The notes: a model not told the origin generated them from the letters alone. A stretch of 64,000 nt of DNA from Paenibacillus sp. FSL R5-0517 (GCF_037974355.1 NZ_CP150235.1:6758001-6822000); one strand, 5' to 3'; positions 8,279 to 17,774 are shown, counted from the first letter of the stretch. Made by a program: numbers and translations.

Positions 8279-9581
8279 CGACATCGCCCCCCTTGATTAG
8301 ATTCATTTTGGGAATAGCTATAGCAAATGTAGTCCCTTTCCCTTCCGGAAGTCCCGAGTCTACCTTAATGTATCCCTCCAATGACTGAACGATATCACGT
8401 ACATGAGACAGACCAATGCCTGTTGCGGCAATGCCGACTTCATTGAACTTCGTTGTATAGCCCGGTTCAAAGATCACATCCCGTTTGGCTTCAGGTACGC
8501 CTTTTCCAGTATCCATCACGACCAAATGCACGTCATCTCCCTGCTCATACACATGAATTCGGACCTTCCCATCGTACTCAATCGCCTCTACCGCATTGGC
8601 AATCAGGTTGTTCATGACCGTTAGAAGAGGAATGTAATACGGAGACTCACAATCATACTGTTGCTCGATGTCGATCTCCACCTGCTTATGCAGCATCTCA
8701 CTATATTTTCGGTTTGCTTTGCTGGCAAAGTTCAGCACTTCGGACAAGCTCATGTTGACCGCTTTTTCGTTATCATACAATTTCAGCAGACCCGCAAGAA
8801 TGCGTTGTGAGTCCTTCTTCACTTCATGAATCTGCTGAGCAATGCCCAGCGTACGCTGACTGTATTGGTTCATCTCCTGCTCTCGAAGATCTCGATATAG
8901 ATCATAGCTGTCTGCCGTAATGCCTTCGATCGTATTCATTGCTTTTTTCAAGTAAAATACCTCGCCATACAGACCTGAGTTTACACTCAGCATCTGCTCC
9001 ATCCGTTTCTCCTGCTCTGCATGCAAAAGCCGCATCTGTCTCACCGCAAAGCTGTTGTAGAGCCCAATTATAAAATAACTTCGCAGACCGCCCACCACAA
9101 GCAGATACAACCATTCCTTCATATAAAAGATATTGGTCCCACTTAACATGCCGCGAAGCAGCAGCTCAACAAGGTTAGAGGAAAAGTCGATACAGGTAAT
9201 CAGGCCGCCGAGCAGAAGAGGCTGCATTTCATGGAATCGATGCCTGAGCTTGCTAAGACCATAGGCAAAGACCACATAATACACGCCTGCCCCCAGATTG
9301 TCCCGCATGCTTTCCAGAATGGATACGGTCTGTACATGATTGATGAGATCTGCCGACTGAAACAGGAAACTTGCCATACCTGTCAGGATTCCTGTCTTCA
9401 CATAAGACAAATGTGGCATAATCATCAGCAGAAATAAAAGGATGCTAACCCCCAGGCCGATTCGGAAGTAATCTTCCCGGAACGGATTTATCTTGAATTG
9501 CGCCCCTACCGCTGTGGCAAAGGCAATGGCCGTCATCTGCACATTCTCGTTTTTGACCCAATTGCGCATCGATCTCTTCAC
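8250..9581 (-). CDS. GlnK-like sensor histidine kinase
   Basis: 443-aa membrane sensor kinase. The first 200 residues hold about six transmembrane segments, followed by a coiled dimerisation region containing QIHEVKKDSQR (probable phosphorylated His) and a C-terminal GHKL ATPase: N-box LIANAVEAIEYDG, G1 VMDTGKGVP, G2 GIAATGIGLSHV. The organisation matches YcbA/GlnK of Bacillus. A GTG at 9581 and an ATG four codons later (9569) are both possible starts. It overlaps the regulator gene by about 30 bp, so the two are translated together. The signal is presumably glutamine or a related amino acid (inference). Confidence 0.82.
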   Translation of the reverse strand: MKRSMRNWVKNENVQMTAIAFATAVGAQFKINPFREDYFRIGLGVSILLFLLMIMPHLSYVKTGILTGMASFLFQSADLINHVQTVSILESMRDNLGAGVYYVVFAYGLSKLRHRFHEMQPLLLGGLITCIDFSSNLVELLLRGMLSGTNIFYMKEWLYLLVVGGLRSYFIIGLYNSFAVRQMRLLHAEQEKRMEQMLSVNSGLYGEVFYLKKAMNTIEGITADSYDLYRDLREQEMNQYSQRTLGIAQQIHEVKKDSQRILAGLLKLYDNEKAVNMSLSEVLNFASKANRKYSEMLHKQVEIDIEQQYDCESPYYIPLLTVMNNLIANAVEAIEYDGKVRIHVYEQGDDVHLVVMDTGKGVPEAKRDVIFEPGYTTKFNEVGIAATGIGLSHVRDIVQSLEGYIKVDSGLPEGKGTTFAIAIPKMNLIKGGDVDDTFYHDRG

Positions 9582-9701
9582 CCACTATAACAACGTTTAG
9601 CGCCCAATGCCGGATTCCGCGCTTCTAATGTTAAATATACTAACATATGAATGATGCATTAGAAATAATTAAAATTAGGGAATGAATAAGAGCGCAACAC
9701 A

Positions 9702-9735
9702 AAAAGGCCGGAAGTTTTCACTTCTACGGCCTTTT
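9702..9735. terminator. Terminator after hybrid kinase 1
   Basis: Stem AAAAGGCCG (9702-9710) with CGGCCTTTT (9727-9735), extended inward by GAAG/CTTC. T-tract on the minus strand; lies 2 bases beyond the kinase stop. Confidence 0.8.
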
Positions 9736-9737
9736 CC

Positions 9738-12700
9738 TTATACTTCGTCCGGAATATCAAAGGATACCATCGTCCCCTCACCCGGCTCACTCACGATCGA
9801 TAATCCCTGACCATACCGTTGCAACAATCTGCGGTTCGTATTCACAATGCCTATTCCGCCTTTTCCACCTGGCGTAGCATGTAGCAGCTCTGCAACCTTC
9901 TCCGGTTCCATGCCTTTGCCATTATCCTTCACCTCAATACGGGTATAACCCTCATGGCGAGTAATGGATAGGCATACTGTCCCACCCACATTTCGGCTTA
10001 ATAACCCGTGTCTTACGGCATTTTCAATCAAGGGCTGAATCGACAGCGGCGGGAGAAGTAGAGGAAGATCCGGCTCTACGTTTAGTACCACCGACAATCG
10101 ATCTTCAAATCGCGTTTTCTCAATAAAAAGATAGGCTTCCACGAGTTCCAGCTCGTATGATAATTTCACCAGTTCCCCTGTATTGAGATAGTTGAAGCTA
10201 ATTCGTAAATAGGATGAAAAAGCTTCACCAAGCTTCCGCATATGCTCTGTATCAATATCACTTAGGACCATAAGTGAATTCAGCGTATTGAACAGGAAAT
10301 GCGGCTGGATCTGAGCCTGCAAATAAGCAGCCTCCATGCGTAAGCGCTCCTGGATGGACTGATTTAGCATGGTCAATGCACGTATCCGATATTTTAGCTC
10401 CAGCGCATCTACAGGCTTCGTGACATAATCATTGGCTCCCGATGCAAAACCGGTATATATATCCGGTGGCTGGCTTCGTGCAGTTAACAACAACACCGGA
10501 AGCTCTGACATGGAGAATTGTTCCCGCACCTTCTGGGTTAATTCATATCCGGACATATGGGGCATCATCACATCCGTTATGAGCAGATCCCACTGGCGTG
10601 TGCCCAGCAGTTCCATCGCTTCCTGGCCCGACCGGGCTGTAGTTATCGTGTAGGGTTCATTTGAAAGAATGCTGACCAGCACATCCAGATTCACCGGATC
10701 ATCATCTACAGCCAGAATGGTGGCTTTCCCCTCTTTTAACAACGGAGCCATTTCTGCTGTCGCCATGACTTCTTCGTCCCCCATACCTGAGCGGGGTAAC
10801 AGGAATCCGCTAGGTGCATCTTGCATCATCTCCGCGGCCTGTTCCCATATCGGAGGAAGCTGTGACTGAGTCTGATGGGTGGTTTCATTCGCGAGCGACA
10901 GGTCAAAGCTGAATATCGAACCCTTTCCGAGTTCCGAGTGAACCGTTAGTGCCCCGCCGTGCAATTCAACGAGCTCTTTACAAATGTTCAGTCCAAGCCC
11001 GATGCCTTGTCCATCGCTTATTCCATATGACCCTTGTTCATACGGAAGGAAAATGCGCATCCTCGTGTCCTCATCCATGCCAATGCCGGTATCCGTCACA
11101 TGAATCAGAGCCTGTCCTTCACGAATTTCGGCACTCACGGATATCGTTCCTTCCTCGGTATGTTTAAGCGCGTTATGCAGCAGATTATACAAAATCTGAA
11201 CGAGCCTTTCTTCATCAGCCATGACCGGCGGGAACGATTCCGGAATCTTCATATGAAGGTGGACCGGTTTGCGTTCTGCCATGAATTGAAGCATGGCGAT
11301 AATACCTGGCACAACCGACTGTATGGAAAGAGGAGCCTGACGTAATACAATACGATGTTCCTTCAGCCGGACTACATCCAGTAGATCACCGAGGAGATGG
11401 GACATCCGCCGACCGATCGTAATCAGCAGTTCCATATCCTCCAGGCTCCGTCCATCCAACTTGTCCTTCTCTCGGGTGACTACATTGTGAGCGATGTTAA
11501 TGATCCCGTGCAGCGGAGTCCTCAGTTCATGTGAGGTATTCGCCAAGAACTGATCTTTAATTTTGTCACCCTTCTGCAGTTCTGTATTCAGCTTGATGTT
11601 CTCCTTGGCATTTCTGAAGTATTTCTTGAACCAATAGGCGGAGAAGCCGGTAATGGCAAAGATGATGTCAATGGGATAATAGACTGTTGTCACATCTTTC
11701 GATGTCTCACTTGTACTCCACAACATATTGGATATGATGCCTCCGGCTGTCAGGAGTAGAAAGACCATATCCCGATCAGCCTGTTTCCTAAAGAGCATGA
11801 CACCTACAATGTACAGGAACCAGAGAGAAGAGACGAGAAAGAATAAGTCGATAAAAGCGTAATGAACCATGGCATAGACAACGTGAATGGGCACAGCCAA
11901 AATAACAGCAATATAAGCCAATGTCGTGACAATGCCTAATTGAAGGATCTTTGTTGAGATATGTACCATGGTCAATCTCTGGAACAACAGCAGAATACAG
12001 GCATTTTGCAGCAGCAGACCAATCAGACGAAGCTTGATCCCCCACGTATAGTTAATAGGGAGCCATAACATCAGAATGTTATCATGACCAGCCATAACCA
12101 CGATGCCCACAGCTAAGGTTAATATAGCTGCAACAAGTAAGGCCCGCTCCTGGGGGTTGAACACAAACAGAATACAGGCATACATGCCATGAAGGAGTAA
12201 AACGAGAAAAATGGCCAGTTGAAAACCGATGGAATACCAACGTGCGTAATCAACCGCCGCCTGGGAACCGAAGCGAACGGGTTTACCGATCCCTCCTATG
12301 TACGGGCTATCATAATTGGCTACACGAATGAGTAATTCGATCTCGGTGGTTCCATCATGTTCATAGGTCGCCGTATACGAGTTACTTCTCGGTACATATG
12401 TATCTGCATCCTCCGATATCCTCCCCATTCCACCTGTGATATCCCCATTGAGTTCAATCTCGGATGAACTTCGAATGTTTTTGAACCAGAAGGCCACAGG
12501 TGTTTGGAGGGGATCCGTCAAAATGCGTAATCGGTATGTGGCATAGCCAATTGCACTCTCCAGATCCCGATTCTTCTCGACATTTTCCCAATTGCCCGGA
12601 ACTTGGACTACACCTGCCGCAGCTCCTCCCCTACCTGAAATATCCTTACTGGTCAGTAATTCATTCGAATATAGTTCCCATTCTCCATTCAGATACATGA

Positions 12701-12881
12701 TCGGCGTTCGCTCCAGATCAACACCTCGTAAGTCAAGTACACCATTCACAGCGTGATGCTCATCCAACGCAGGGAAGAACTGCGACCAGACCCAACGCAT
12801 GCCAACCAATGCCACTAACATAATCGACAGGATCAGAACATATTTGAAACGGCTTGCGGACTTTGGTTGTCGTAACCTCAT
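9738..12881 (-). CDS. Giant hybrid sensor kinase with two kinase modules (system 1)
   Basis: 1047 aa. In order: one transmembrane helix (about 15-32), an extracytoplasmic beta-sandwich of the 7TMR-DISM type (about 45-210; LNGEWELY, VPGNW), seven membrane helices (about 215-415), a HisKA domain with His451 (NTSHELRTPLHG), an HATPase domain (about 545-665), a receiver domain with Asp770 (LLITDVMMPHMSGYEL), then a LytS-type His-kinase domain with His861 (QPHFLFNTLNS) and a second HATPase to the end. Two different kinase modules flank one receiver. The ATG at 12881 overlaps the regulator stop as ATGA; a start at 12932 would overlap it by 55 bp. Same operon as the SARP regulator upstream. Confidence 0.88.
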   Translation of the reverse strand: MRLRQPKSASRFKYVLILSIMLVALVGMRWVWSQFFPALDEHHAVNGVLDLRGVDLERTPIMYLNGEWELYSNELLTSKDISGRGGAAAGVVQVPGNWENVEKNRDLESAIGYATYRLRILTDPLQTPVAFWFKNIRSSSEIELNGDITGGMGRISEDADTYVPRSNSYTATYEHDGTTEIELLIRVANYDSPYIGGIGKPVRFGSQAAVDYARWYSIGFQLAIFLVLLLHGMYACILFVFNPQERALLVAAILTLAVGIVVMAGHDNILMLWLPINYTWGIKLRLIGLLLQNACILLLFQRLTMVHISTKILQLGIVTTLAYIAVILAVPIHVVYAMVHYAFIDLFFLVSSLWFLYIVGVMLFRKQADRDMVFLLLTAGGIISNMLWSTSETSKDVTTVYYPIDIIFAITGFSAYWFKKYFRNAKENIKLNTELQKGDKIKDQFLANTSHELRTPLHGIINIAHNVVTREKDKLDGRSLEDMELLITIGRRMSHLLGDLLDVVRLKEHRIVLRQAPLSIQSVVPGIIAMLQFMAERKPVHLHMKIPESFPPVMADEERLVQILYNLLHNALKHTEEGTISVSAEIREGQALIHVTDTGIGMDEDTRMRIFLPYEQGSYGISDGQGIGLGLNICKELVELHGGALTVHSELGKGSIFSFDLSLANETTHQTQSQLPPIWEQAAEMMQDAPSGFLLPRSGMGDEEVMATAEMAPLLKEGKATILAVDDDPVNLDVLVSILSNEPYTITTARSGQEAMELLGTRQWDLLITDVMMPHMSGYELTQKVREQFSMSELPVLLLTARSQPPDIYTGFASGANDYVTKPVDALELKYRIRALTMLNQSIQERLRMEAAYLQAQIQPHFLFNTLNSLMVLSDIDTEHMRKLGEAFSSYLRISFNYLNTGELVKLSYELELVEAYLFIEKTRFEDRLSVVLNVEPDLPLLLPPLSIQPLIENAVRHGLLSRNVGGTVCLSITRHEGYTRIEVKDNGKGMEPEKVAELLHATPGGKGGIGIVNTNRRLLQRYGQGLSIVSEPGEGTMVSFDIPDEV

Positions 12882-14041
12882 TGGATACGCTGTCCTGACT
12901 TGATCAGTCCCAGCTTCCAGTCCCTGTACCATTCGCGGACCTCTTCACTAATCGGTATCTCCAAATCTTGCTCCATTCTGGTAGTTAAGAGACGATACTG
13001 CTCCTCCACACCGAGATCGTTGTGCATTTCATCATATAACTTCATTAGAATAAAATAACTTTCTTCTTCATCCGGAAGCATATGCTGGATACGTCGTGTA
13101 CTCTCAATCACTTTATCCGTCAGTCCATGCTGCTGGTAATACAGACTTAGTTGTCTCATATGATACAGCCACAGATAGCGTAATCTTTCCCGCTCAGGTT
13201 CAGCCCACATGTATTCATAATTACCAAGATAGGTACCCTTATATAGATGAAGCGCTTGCTCATAGGCATGAACGGTACTTGCGTCTACGGCCTTCCATTG
13301 CCTGATTTCCCGTTCCCACTGCTCACTATCCAACTGAGCCTCACCCAATTCAAGTCGATAACCTGCCTCCAGGTGTCCACTTTGAATCTTAATCATATCC
13401 ATATTGCAAGTTTTCAGGGTTTGGCGGACATGATACATCGTAGTGTAGAGTTGGTGTGCCGTCTTCTCCTCTTCCATTCCCGGCCACAGAAGCTCCAGCA
13501 GAACACTGCGATGAATAACCTGGTTCCGATGGTGAAGCAGGTATGCAAACAGCTCCTGCGCCTTGCTTGTGCGCCATTTGGCAACCTGAATATCCTTGCC
13601 CGGAAGCTTAAACTGAATCTGATTAAAACAGCAAATCAAAGGTACGTTTGTATCCTTTGAACGTTGCTCGCGTTTTACACTCAGTTTCTCTCTTACACGA
13701 CTCACCGTCTGCTTCAATCGATCTTTTTGGATAGGCTTCATGACATAGTCCAAGGCCTGAAGTTCGAAAGCATGTACCGCATATTGATCGTAACTGGTTA
13801 CAAATATAATCTCGGTGCCGGATGATACCGCCTGAATCTGTCTACCCAGATCCATCCCATCCATCTCTGGCATATGGATATCCAGAAATACAACATCAGG
13901 TCTGTGCTCCACAATGCCTGCGATAGCCTCTGTTGGATTCATATATGTAGCAATAATTTCGATGTCGCTTACTTCTTTTTCTAGTGATTTTTGAAGGCCT
14001 ATCAACGCTAGACGTTCGTCGTCAACCAATATCACTTTCAC
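12878..14041 (-). CDS. SARP-type response regulator (receiver plus BTAD domain), system 1
   Basis: 387 aa. Receiver domain at 1-120 with VDDE, phospho-acceptor Asp54 (VVFLDIHMPEMDGMDL) and Lys102 (DYVMKP); a winged-helix DNA-binding domain (about 145-240; QELFAYLLHHRNQVIHRSVL) and a C-terminal bacterial transcriptional activation domain of helical repeats. This arrangement matches SARP/AfsR-like regulators with an added receiver. It is the first gene of a two-gene operon; the kinase follows with a 4-bp overlap and is the obvious partner. Paralogue of the gene at 35104. Target genes are unknown. Confidence 0.88.
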   Translation of the reverse strand: MKVILVDDERLALIGLQKSLEKEVSDIEIIATYMNPTEAIAGIVEHRPDVVFLDIHMPEMDGMDLGRQIQAVSSGTEIIFVTSYDQYAVHAFELQALDYVMKPIQKDRLKQTVSRVREKLSVKREQRSKDTNVPLICCFNQIQFKLPGKDIQVAKWRTSKAQELFAYLLHHRNQVIHRSVLLELLWPGMEEEKTAHQLYTTMYHVRQTLKTCNMDMIKIQSGHLEAGYRLELGEAQLDSEQWEREIRQWKAVDASTVHAYEQALHLYKGTYLGNYEYMWAEPERERLRYLWLYHMRQLSLYYQQHGLTDKVIESTRRIQHMLPDEEESYFILMKLYDEMHNDLGVEEQYRLLTTRMEQDLEIPISEEVREWYRDWKLGLIKSGQRIQ

Positions 14042-14212
14042 AGGAGCTTCCTCCTCGACCCTGAGGTCTTGAGATTTATTTTCACTATTATATCATAGGC
14101 ATTTTAAGTATTATGGTTCTCATTTCCCAATTTCAATTTCTAGCAATTTAATTGTATAATATTAAATAGAAGACAGGTTAACAATCCGGTCTGGAAGAAA
14201 GGAAGGTTTCAT

Positions 14213-14710
14213 ATGTCAGATGCGAATCAAAGCTTCGGGCAAGCCCTTGTTAAATCATTAGTGGGGGAACGCGGTCATATCCGCATCGCCCATGCTCTAC
14301 CCGATATCGATGTCACACTTGCTGCTCGTACGCACGAGGCCATGCCTTATACGATCTATCAGTTGGTGAAACATATGCATTATTGGCAGCAATTCATGCT
14401 CGAACACTTGGAAGGACGCAAGCCACAGCCCCCTGCTAAAGCGAGTGAGAGCTGGCCTGAGGAGAAAGGCCCTCAGGACGAAGCAACCTGGAAGGCAGAT
14501 ATTCAGGCATTCCTGGCTGGGGTTGATCAAGCGGTAACCATTGCAGAAACAGCACAATTAGATGAGCCACTACTTTATTTCCCGGGGGAAACCAAAGCAG
14601 GACTTCTGCGCAATATCGCCTCCCATAACTCGTACCATCTAGGGGAGATTGTTCTGCTACGTCGCTTCTACGGTGCGTGGCCGCCTCCAGGTGGCGGATA
14701 TCCGGCGTAA
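14213..14710 (+). CDS. DinB/YfiT-like four-helix protein
   Basis: 165 aa, all-helical, resembling the DinB superfamily of presumed metal-dependent enzymes. Candidate metal-binding histidines are in QLVKHMHYWQQF and in IASHNSYHLGEIV; the latter segment is the typical DinB signature. AAAGGAAGG lies just before the ATG. Some relatives act as thiol-dependent S-transferases (bacillithiol), but nothing here fixes a reaction. Divergent from the SARP regulator at 14041; followed by its own terminator. Confidence 0.75.
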   Translation: MSDANQSFGQALVKSLVGERGHIRIAHALPDIDVTLAARTHEAMPYTIYQLVKHMHYWQQFMLEHLEGRKPQPPAKASESWPEEKGPQDEATWKADIQAFLAGVDQAVTIAETAQLDEPLLYFPGETKAGLLRNIASHNSYHLGEIVLLRRFYGAWPPPGGGYPA

Positions 14711-14755
14711 ACCATATTTACATCATATCTAGTGAACGAATATACAGACACATCT

Positions 14756-14791
14756 AAGCTGTGAAAGGAGCGATTGTTCCTTTTACAGCTT
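14756..14791 (+). terminator. Terminator after DinB-like gene
   Basis: Stem AAGCTGTGAAAGGA with TCCTTTTACAGCTT (one G-U), short loop, then a weak T-rich tail. Confidence 0.55.
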
Positions 14792-14880
14792 CTTGTCGTT
14801 AGAGGCAAGTTACAAGTAACACCCATTGAACGTACAGGTTACAACGCTCGTATCCTGCTCCAGGCTCATATATTACTTCA

Positions 14881-14911
14881 AAGTACGTATATGACTTTGA
14901 GGTGCGTACTT
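14881..14911 (+). promoter_or_regulatory. Inverted repeat upstream of the PRISE reductase (candidate HxlR site)
   Basis: AAGTACG (14881-14887) and CGTACTT (14905-14911) are perfect inverted half-sites 17 bp apart, ending 57 bp before the TTG start. GTAC-type half-sites are common operators of HxlR-family proteins, and an HxlR gene lies just past this gene's end. Link is inferred. Confidence 0.35.
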
Positions 14912-14967
14912 CTCACCCTTCTTTTTCTGGCCCACAATATGAACAGAAGAAGAGAGGAGCATGTCCA

Positions 14968-16038
14968 TTGCAAACCGAACCATCTGTTATCCGCTACACT
15001 GCCCTTGTTATCGGTGCTGGAGGCGTCATTGGAAGAAACCTTATTGATTATCTGATGACACTTCCCGAGTGGAATGTCATTGGTGTATCTCGCCGCGGAG
15101 GGGAAGATGCCCCCAGATTACGTTATATATCAGCTGATTTACTGAATGAAGCAGACACACAAGACAAACTAAGTCATTTAACGACCGTTACGCATATTTT
15201 CTACGCCGCGTATCAGGATCGCCCAACCTGGGCCGAATTGGTACAGCCCAACTTGGCCATGCTCGTTAATGTGGTGAATACGATTGAACCGATCGCTCCA
15301 AATCTCCAACATATTAGCCTAATGCAAGGTTATAAAGTATACGGTGCGCATCTGGGCCCATTCAAAACACCTGCCAAAGAAACGGATGCACATCATATGC
15401 CCCCCGAATTCAACGTCAATCAGCAGCAGTTTCTCGAGGAACGGCAACCCGGAAACAGCTGGACCTGGTCAGCCCTTCGCCCGTCTGTGGTGTGTGGATT
15501 TGCCCTGGGTAATCCAATGAATCTTGCCATGGTTATTGGCGTATATGCGGCTATCTCCAAGGAACTTGGCTTACCACTTCGATTCCCTGGAAAACCAGGA
15601 GCGTATCATTCGCTGCTTGAAATGACGGATGCCACATTGCTCGCTCATGCAACCGTATGGGCAGCAACCGATCCGCGATGTGCCAATCAGGCATTTAATA
15701 TCACCAATGGCGATCTGTTTCGCTGGAATGAGCTTTGGCCCCGAATCGCTGCTTTTTTTGAAATGGAAACCGCACCTCCACTCCCCCTCTCACTTGCAAC
15801 TGTGATGGCAGATAAAGAAGATCTATGGAAGTCCATGATTGAAAAGTATGGTTTGGTGAACACCCTTTATGATGATGTCTCTTCCTGGGCATTTGGTGAC
15901 TTTGTCTTCTCGTGGGATTACGATTTCTTCGCAGATGGTTCCAAGGCTCGCCGCTTCGGATTTCATGATTTCATTGACACTGAGGCTATGTTTATGGATA
16001 TTTTTAGAAATCTACGTGATCGCAATATCCTTCCGTAA
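14968..16038 (+). CDS. NAD(P)-dependent reductase of the PRISE (progesterone 5-beta-reductase-like) SDR family
   Basis: 356 aa atypical SDR. Rossmann motif ALVIGAGGVIGRNLIDYL near the N-terminus, SRRG cofactor region, then the family pattern HIFYAAYQDR, LQHISLMQGYKVYGAHLGP with the active-site Tyr in YKVYG, and the segment WSALRPSVVCGFALGNPMN. Relatives reduce activated C=C bonds of enones. The TTG at 14968 is chosen: GAGGAG lies 8 bases upstream and the Rossmann strand follows after 11 residues; a longer frame from 14902 has no good site. Convergent with the HxlR regulator at 16099. Confidence 0.82.
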   Translation: MQTEPSVIRYTALVIGAGGVIGRNLIDYLMTLPEWNVIGVSRRGGEDAPRLRYISADLLNEADTQDKLSHLTTVTHIFYAAYQDRPTWAELVQPNLAMLVNVVNTIEPIAPNLQHISLMQGYKVYGAHLGPFKTPAKETDAHHMPPEFNVNQQQFLEERQPGNSWTWSALRPSVVCGFALGNPMNLAMVIGVYAAISKELGLPLRFPGKPGAYHSLLEMTDATLLAHATVWAATDPRCANQAFNITNGDLFRWNELWPRIAAFFEMETAPPLPLSLATVMADKEDLWKSMIEKYGLVNTLYDDVSSWAFGDFVFSWDYDFFADGSKARRFGFHDFIDTEAMFMDIFRNLRDRNILP

Positions 16039-16058
16039 CGTAAATAAAATGCAAAATA

Positions 16059-16086
16059 AGCCGATTCCTGAATTCCAGAATCGGCT
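16059..16086. terminator. Terminator between PRISE reductase and HxlR regulator
   Basis: Stem AGCCGATT with AATCGGCT plus inner CTG/CAG; T-rich on the minus-strand side, so it best fits the HxlR transcript. Confidence 0.65.
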
Positions 16087-16098
16087 CATAGCAGTCCC

Positions 16099-16473
16099 TC
16101 AACGGTCCGTAGTCGTTGGTGGCTTAAACAGAATTTTTCCTCGATCACCATAAACATTCTCCACGTGTATATCGCCCCACCTACACATCAGATGAAGAAT
16201 CTCTTTAAGAGTCCACCCATATGCTGTTAACTCATACTCCACTTTAGGCGGGACCTGGTGATGAGAAATTCGGACAATGACCCCCGCCTCCGTTAATTCA
16301 CCAAGTTGCTGAGTCAATACTTTCTGGGTGATCGAAGGGATCAGTTTCATCAGTTCACCATTACGTTTCTTGCCAAAGGTAAGATGGAATAGAATAACGG
16401 GCTTCCACTTTCCCCCGATCACTTCAAGAAAAGCTTCAACTGCAGTGTTATATACTTTGAGCGGTTCCTCCAT
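16099..16473 (-). CDS. HxlR-family transcriptional regulator
   Basis: 124-aa winged-helix regulator. VIGGKWKPVILFHLTFGKKR and LMKLIPSITQKVLTQQLGEL are the hallmark HxlR recognition region, and YELTAYGWTLKEILHLMCRW the C-terminal dimer helix. Family members often sense electrophiles or aldehydes through cysteines; here a single Cys sits in MCRW near the C-terminus. It lies 31 bp after the MarR gene on the same strand, so the two may be one transcript, and it converges with the PRISE reductase, its possible target (inference). Confidence 0.87.
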   Translation of the reverse strand: MEEPLKVYNTAVEAFLEVIGGKWKPVILFHLTFGKKRNGELMKLIPSITQKVLTQQLGELTEAGVIVRISHHQVPPKVEYELTAYGWTLKEILHLMCRWGDIHVENVYGDRGKILFKPPTTTDR

Positions 16474-16504
16474 ATCACCTTCGGTCTCCCTTCGAGTCTA
16501 TTGC

Positions 16505-16924
16505 TTAATCTTCCCGATTCATCTTCTCAAAAATACGGACTAGTTGCGCTCGATCCTCTTCGTTTAATTTCTGGAATAAATTCTTACGCAGCTGCTGGCC
16601 CTCCAAGATTGCTCTTCCGAGGACTTCGGTCCCTTTATCCGTAATGTTCAAATAAATAATGCGACGGTCCGCTTCATCAACCATTCTAACGACTAGTTCC
16701 TTGGCTACCATCTTGTCCGATAAATAACTGAGTGTAGGCGGCGTGAATCCTAATTTTTTTGCAATATCCGAAGGTCGGCTTTTTCCATTCTGATGGAGAT
16801 GACTGAGTACAAGCACATGAGAGACACCAAGGTCCTCATTAAATGCTTTGTTCCATTGTATAATCAACTTGTTGGTGAAATTATCCATATTGTGTATAAG
16901 CTCAAAAATGTTCTGTTCTTCCAT
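16505..16924 (-). CDS. MarR-family transcriptional regulator
   Basis: 139-aa winged-helix repressor. The recognition region SDIAKKLGFTPPTLSYLSDK and wing VVRMVDEADRRIIYLNITDKG match MarR proteins. The ATG at 16924 has AAGGAGG at good spacing; upstream in-frame codons add 12 unlikely residues. It lies downstream of an SDR gene whose promoter region holds three TTAG/CTAA palindromes, the expected sort of MarR operator, so autoregulation together with the SDR gene is likely (inference). A hairpin with a T-rich tail just before its ribosome site may limit its expression. Confidence 0.87.
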   Translation of the reverse strand: MEEQNIFELIHNMDNFTNKLIIQWNKAFNEDLGVSHVLVLSHLHQNGKSRPSDIAKKLGFTPPTLSYLSDKMVAKELVVRMVDEADRRIIYLNITDKGTEVLGRAILEGQQLRKNLFQKLNEEDRAQLVRIFEKMNRED

Positions 16925-16949
16925 TAGATCCTCCTTGAAAAATAAAACA

Positions 16950-16976
16950 ACAGCCCTCATTTAACTTAAGGGCTGT
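16950..16976 (-). terminator. Intercistronic terminator/attenuator between SDR and MarR genes
   Basis: On the minus strand ACAGCCCT pairs with AGGGCTGT, then TTGTTTTATTTTT runs into the AAGGAGG of the MarR gene. Such a site would make MarR less abundant than SDR mRNA. Confidence 0.65.
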
Positions 16977-16990
16977 CATCATTTTACACG

Positions 16991-17725
16991 CTATTGGGCT
17001 GAGTAGCCACCATCGATCACCAGTTCAGATCCGGTAATGTACGAAGAATCATCCGACGCCAGGAACAACGCGGCTTTGGCTATATCGATAGCCTGGCCCA
17101 GACGCTGCAAAGGCGTTGCCTGAATTAATCGTTCAAGCAGTTCCTTGGATGTGTTCAAAGATTGGGTCATCGGTGTTTCGATAATCCCGGGAAAAAGAGC
17201 ATTCACCCGAATGCCTTGACGTCCGAAGGTGGTCGCAGCGGCTTTGGATAATGCACGTACCGCGCCTTTGGATGCCGAGTAATGGTTAAAGCCTTGTCCA
17301 ATCATAGCCGTGTATGATGAGATATTGACGATGGAACCTTTTTTCTGGGCTGCCATATAGGGAGTGACATGTTTCATGCCAGCGAATGGGCCGTAACCGT
17401 TAATGGAGAGCATTTTCTCCCAATCCTGTGCATTGATTTCCTCAAAAGGCTTCTCTGAAGAAATGCCTGCATTGTTGACCAGAATGTCAATTTTCCCAAA
17501 TCGTTCATTCACTACTTTCGCCAGTGCCTGCCAATCTTCATCCGAAGATACATTCAACTTCATTCCGTACACATTCTCTTTTTGGCTTACTCTCTCCAGT
17601 GCTTCCTCATTAATATCTGCTGCAATGACGATGGCGCCTTCCTGCGCAAAAAGATCTACCATGCCCTCTCCGATTCCCGAGGCACCGCCAGTAATAATAG
17701 CTACTTTATGATCTAATTTTCCCAT
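16991..17725 (-). CDS. SDR-family oxidoreductase (FabG-like)
   Basis: 244-aa classical short-chain dehydrogenase. TGGASGIGEG glycine motif near 12-21, D in AADIN (NAD preference), NNAG near 87, catalytic Ser in NISSYTA, YSASKGA active-site Tyr/Lys, and the C-terminal FLASDDSSYITGSELVIDGG signature. The ATG at 17725 has AGGAG 8 bases upstream. Probably first gene of a unit with the MarR and HxlR genes. Substrate unknown; MarR/HxlR control suggests detoxification of quinone- or aldehyde-like compounds (inference). Confidence 0.88.
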   Translation of the reverse strand: MGKLDHKVAIITGGASGIGEGMVDLFAQEGAIVIAADINEEALERVSQKENVYGMKLNVSSDEDWQALAKVVNERFGKIDILVNNAGISSEKPFEEINAQDWEKMLSINGYGPFAGMKHVTPYMAAQKKGSIVNISSYTAMIGQGFNHYSASKGAVRALSKAAATTFGRQGIRVNALFPGIIETPMTQSLNTSKELLERLIQATPLQRLGQAIDIAKAALFLASDDSSYITGSELVIDGGYSAQ

Positions 17726-17774
17726 GTGGATCACTCCTAACGTATTTTATTTATTTGCATGAATCTAATTCAGT

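Noticed and set aside
12882..12932. Start of hybrid kinase 1 at 12932
   Set aside because: Would overlap the regulator by 55 bp, whereas ATG 12881 gives the usual ATGA junction.
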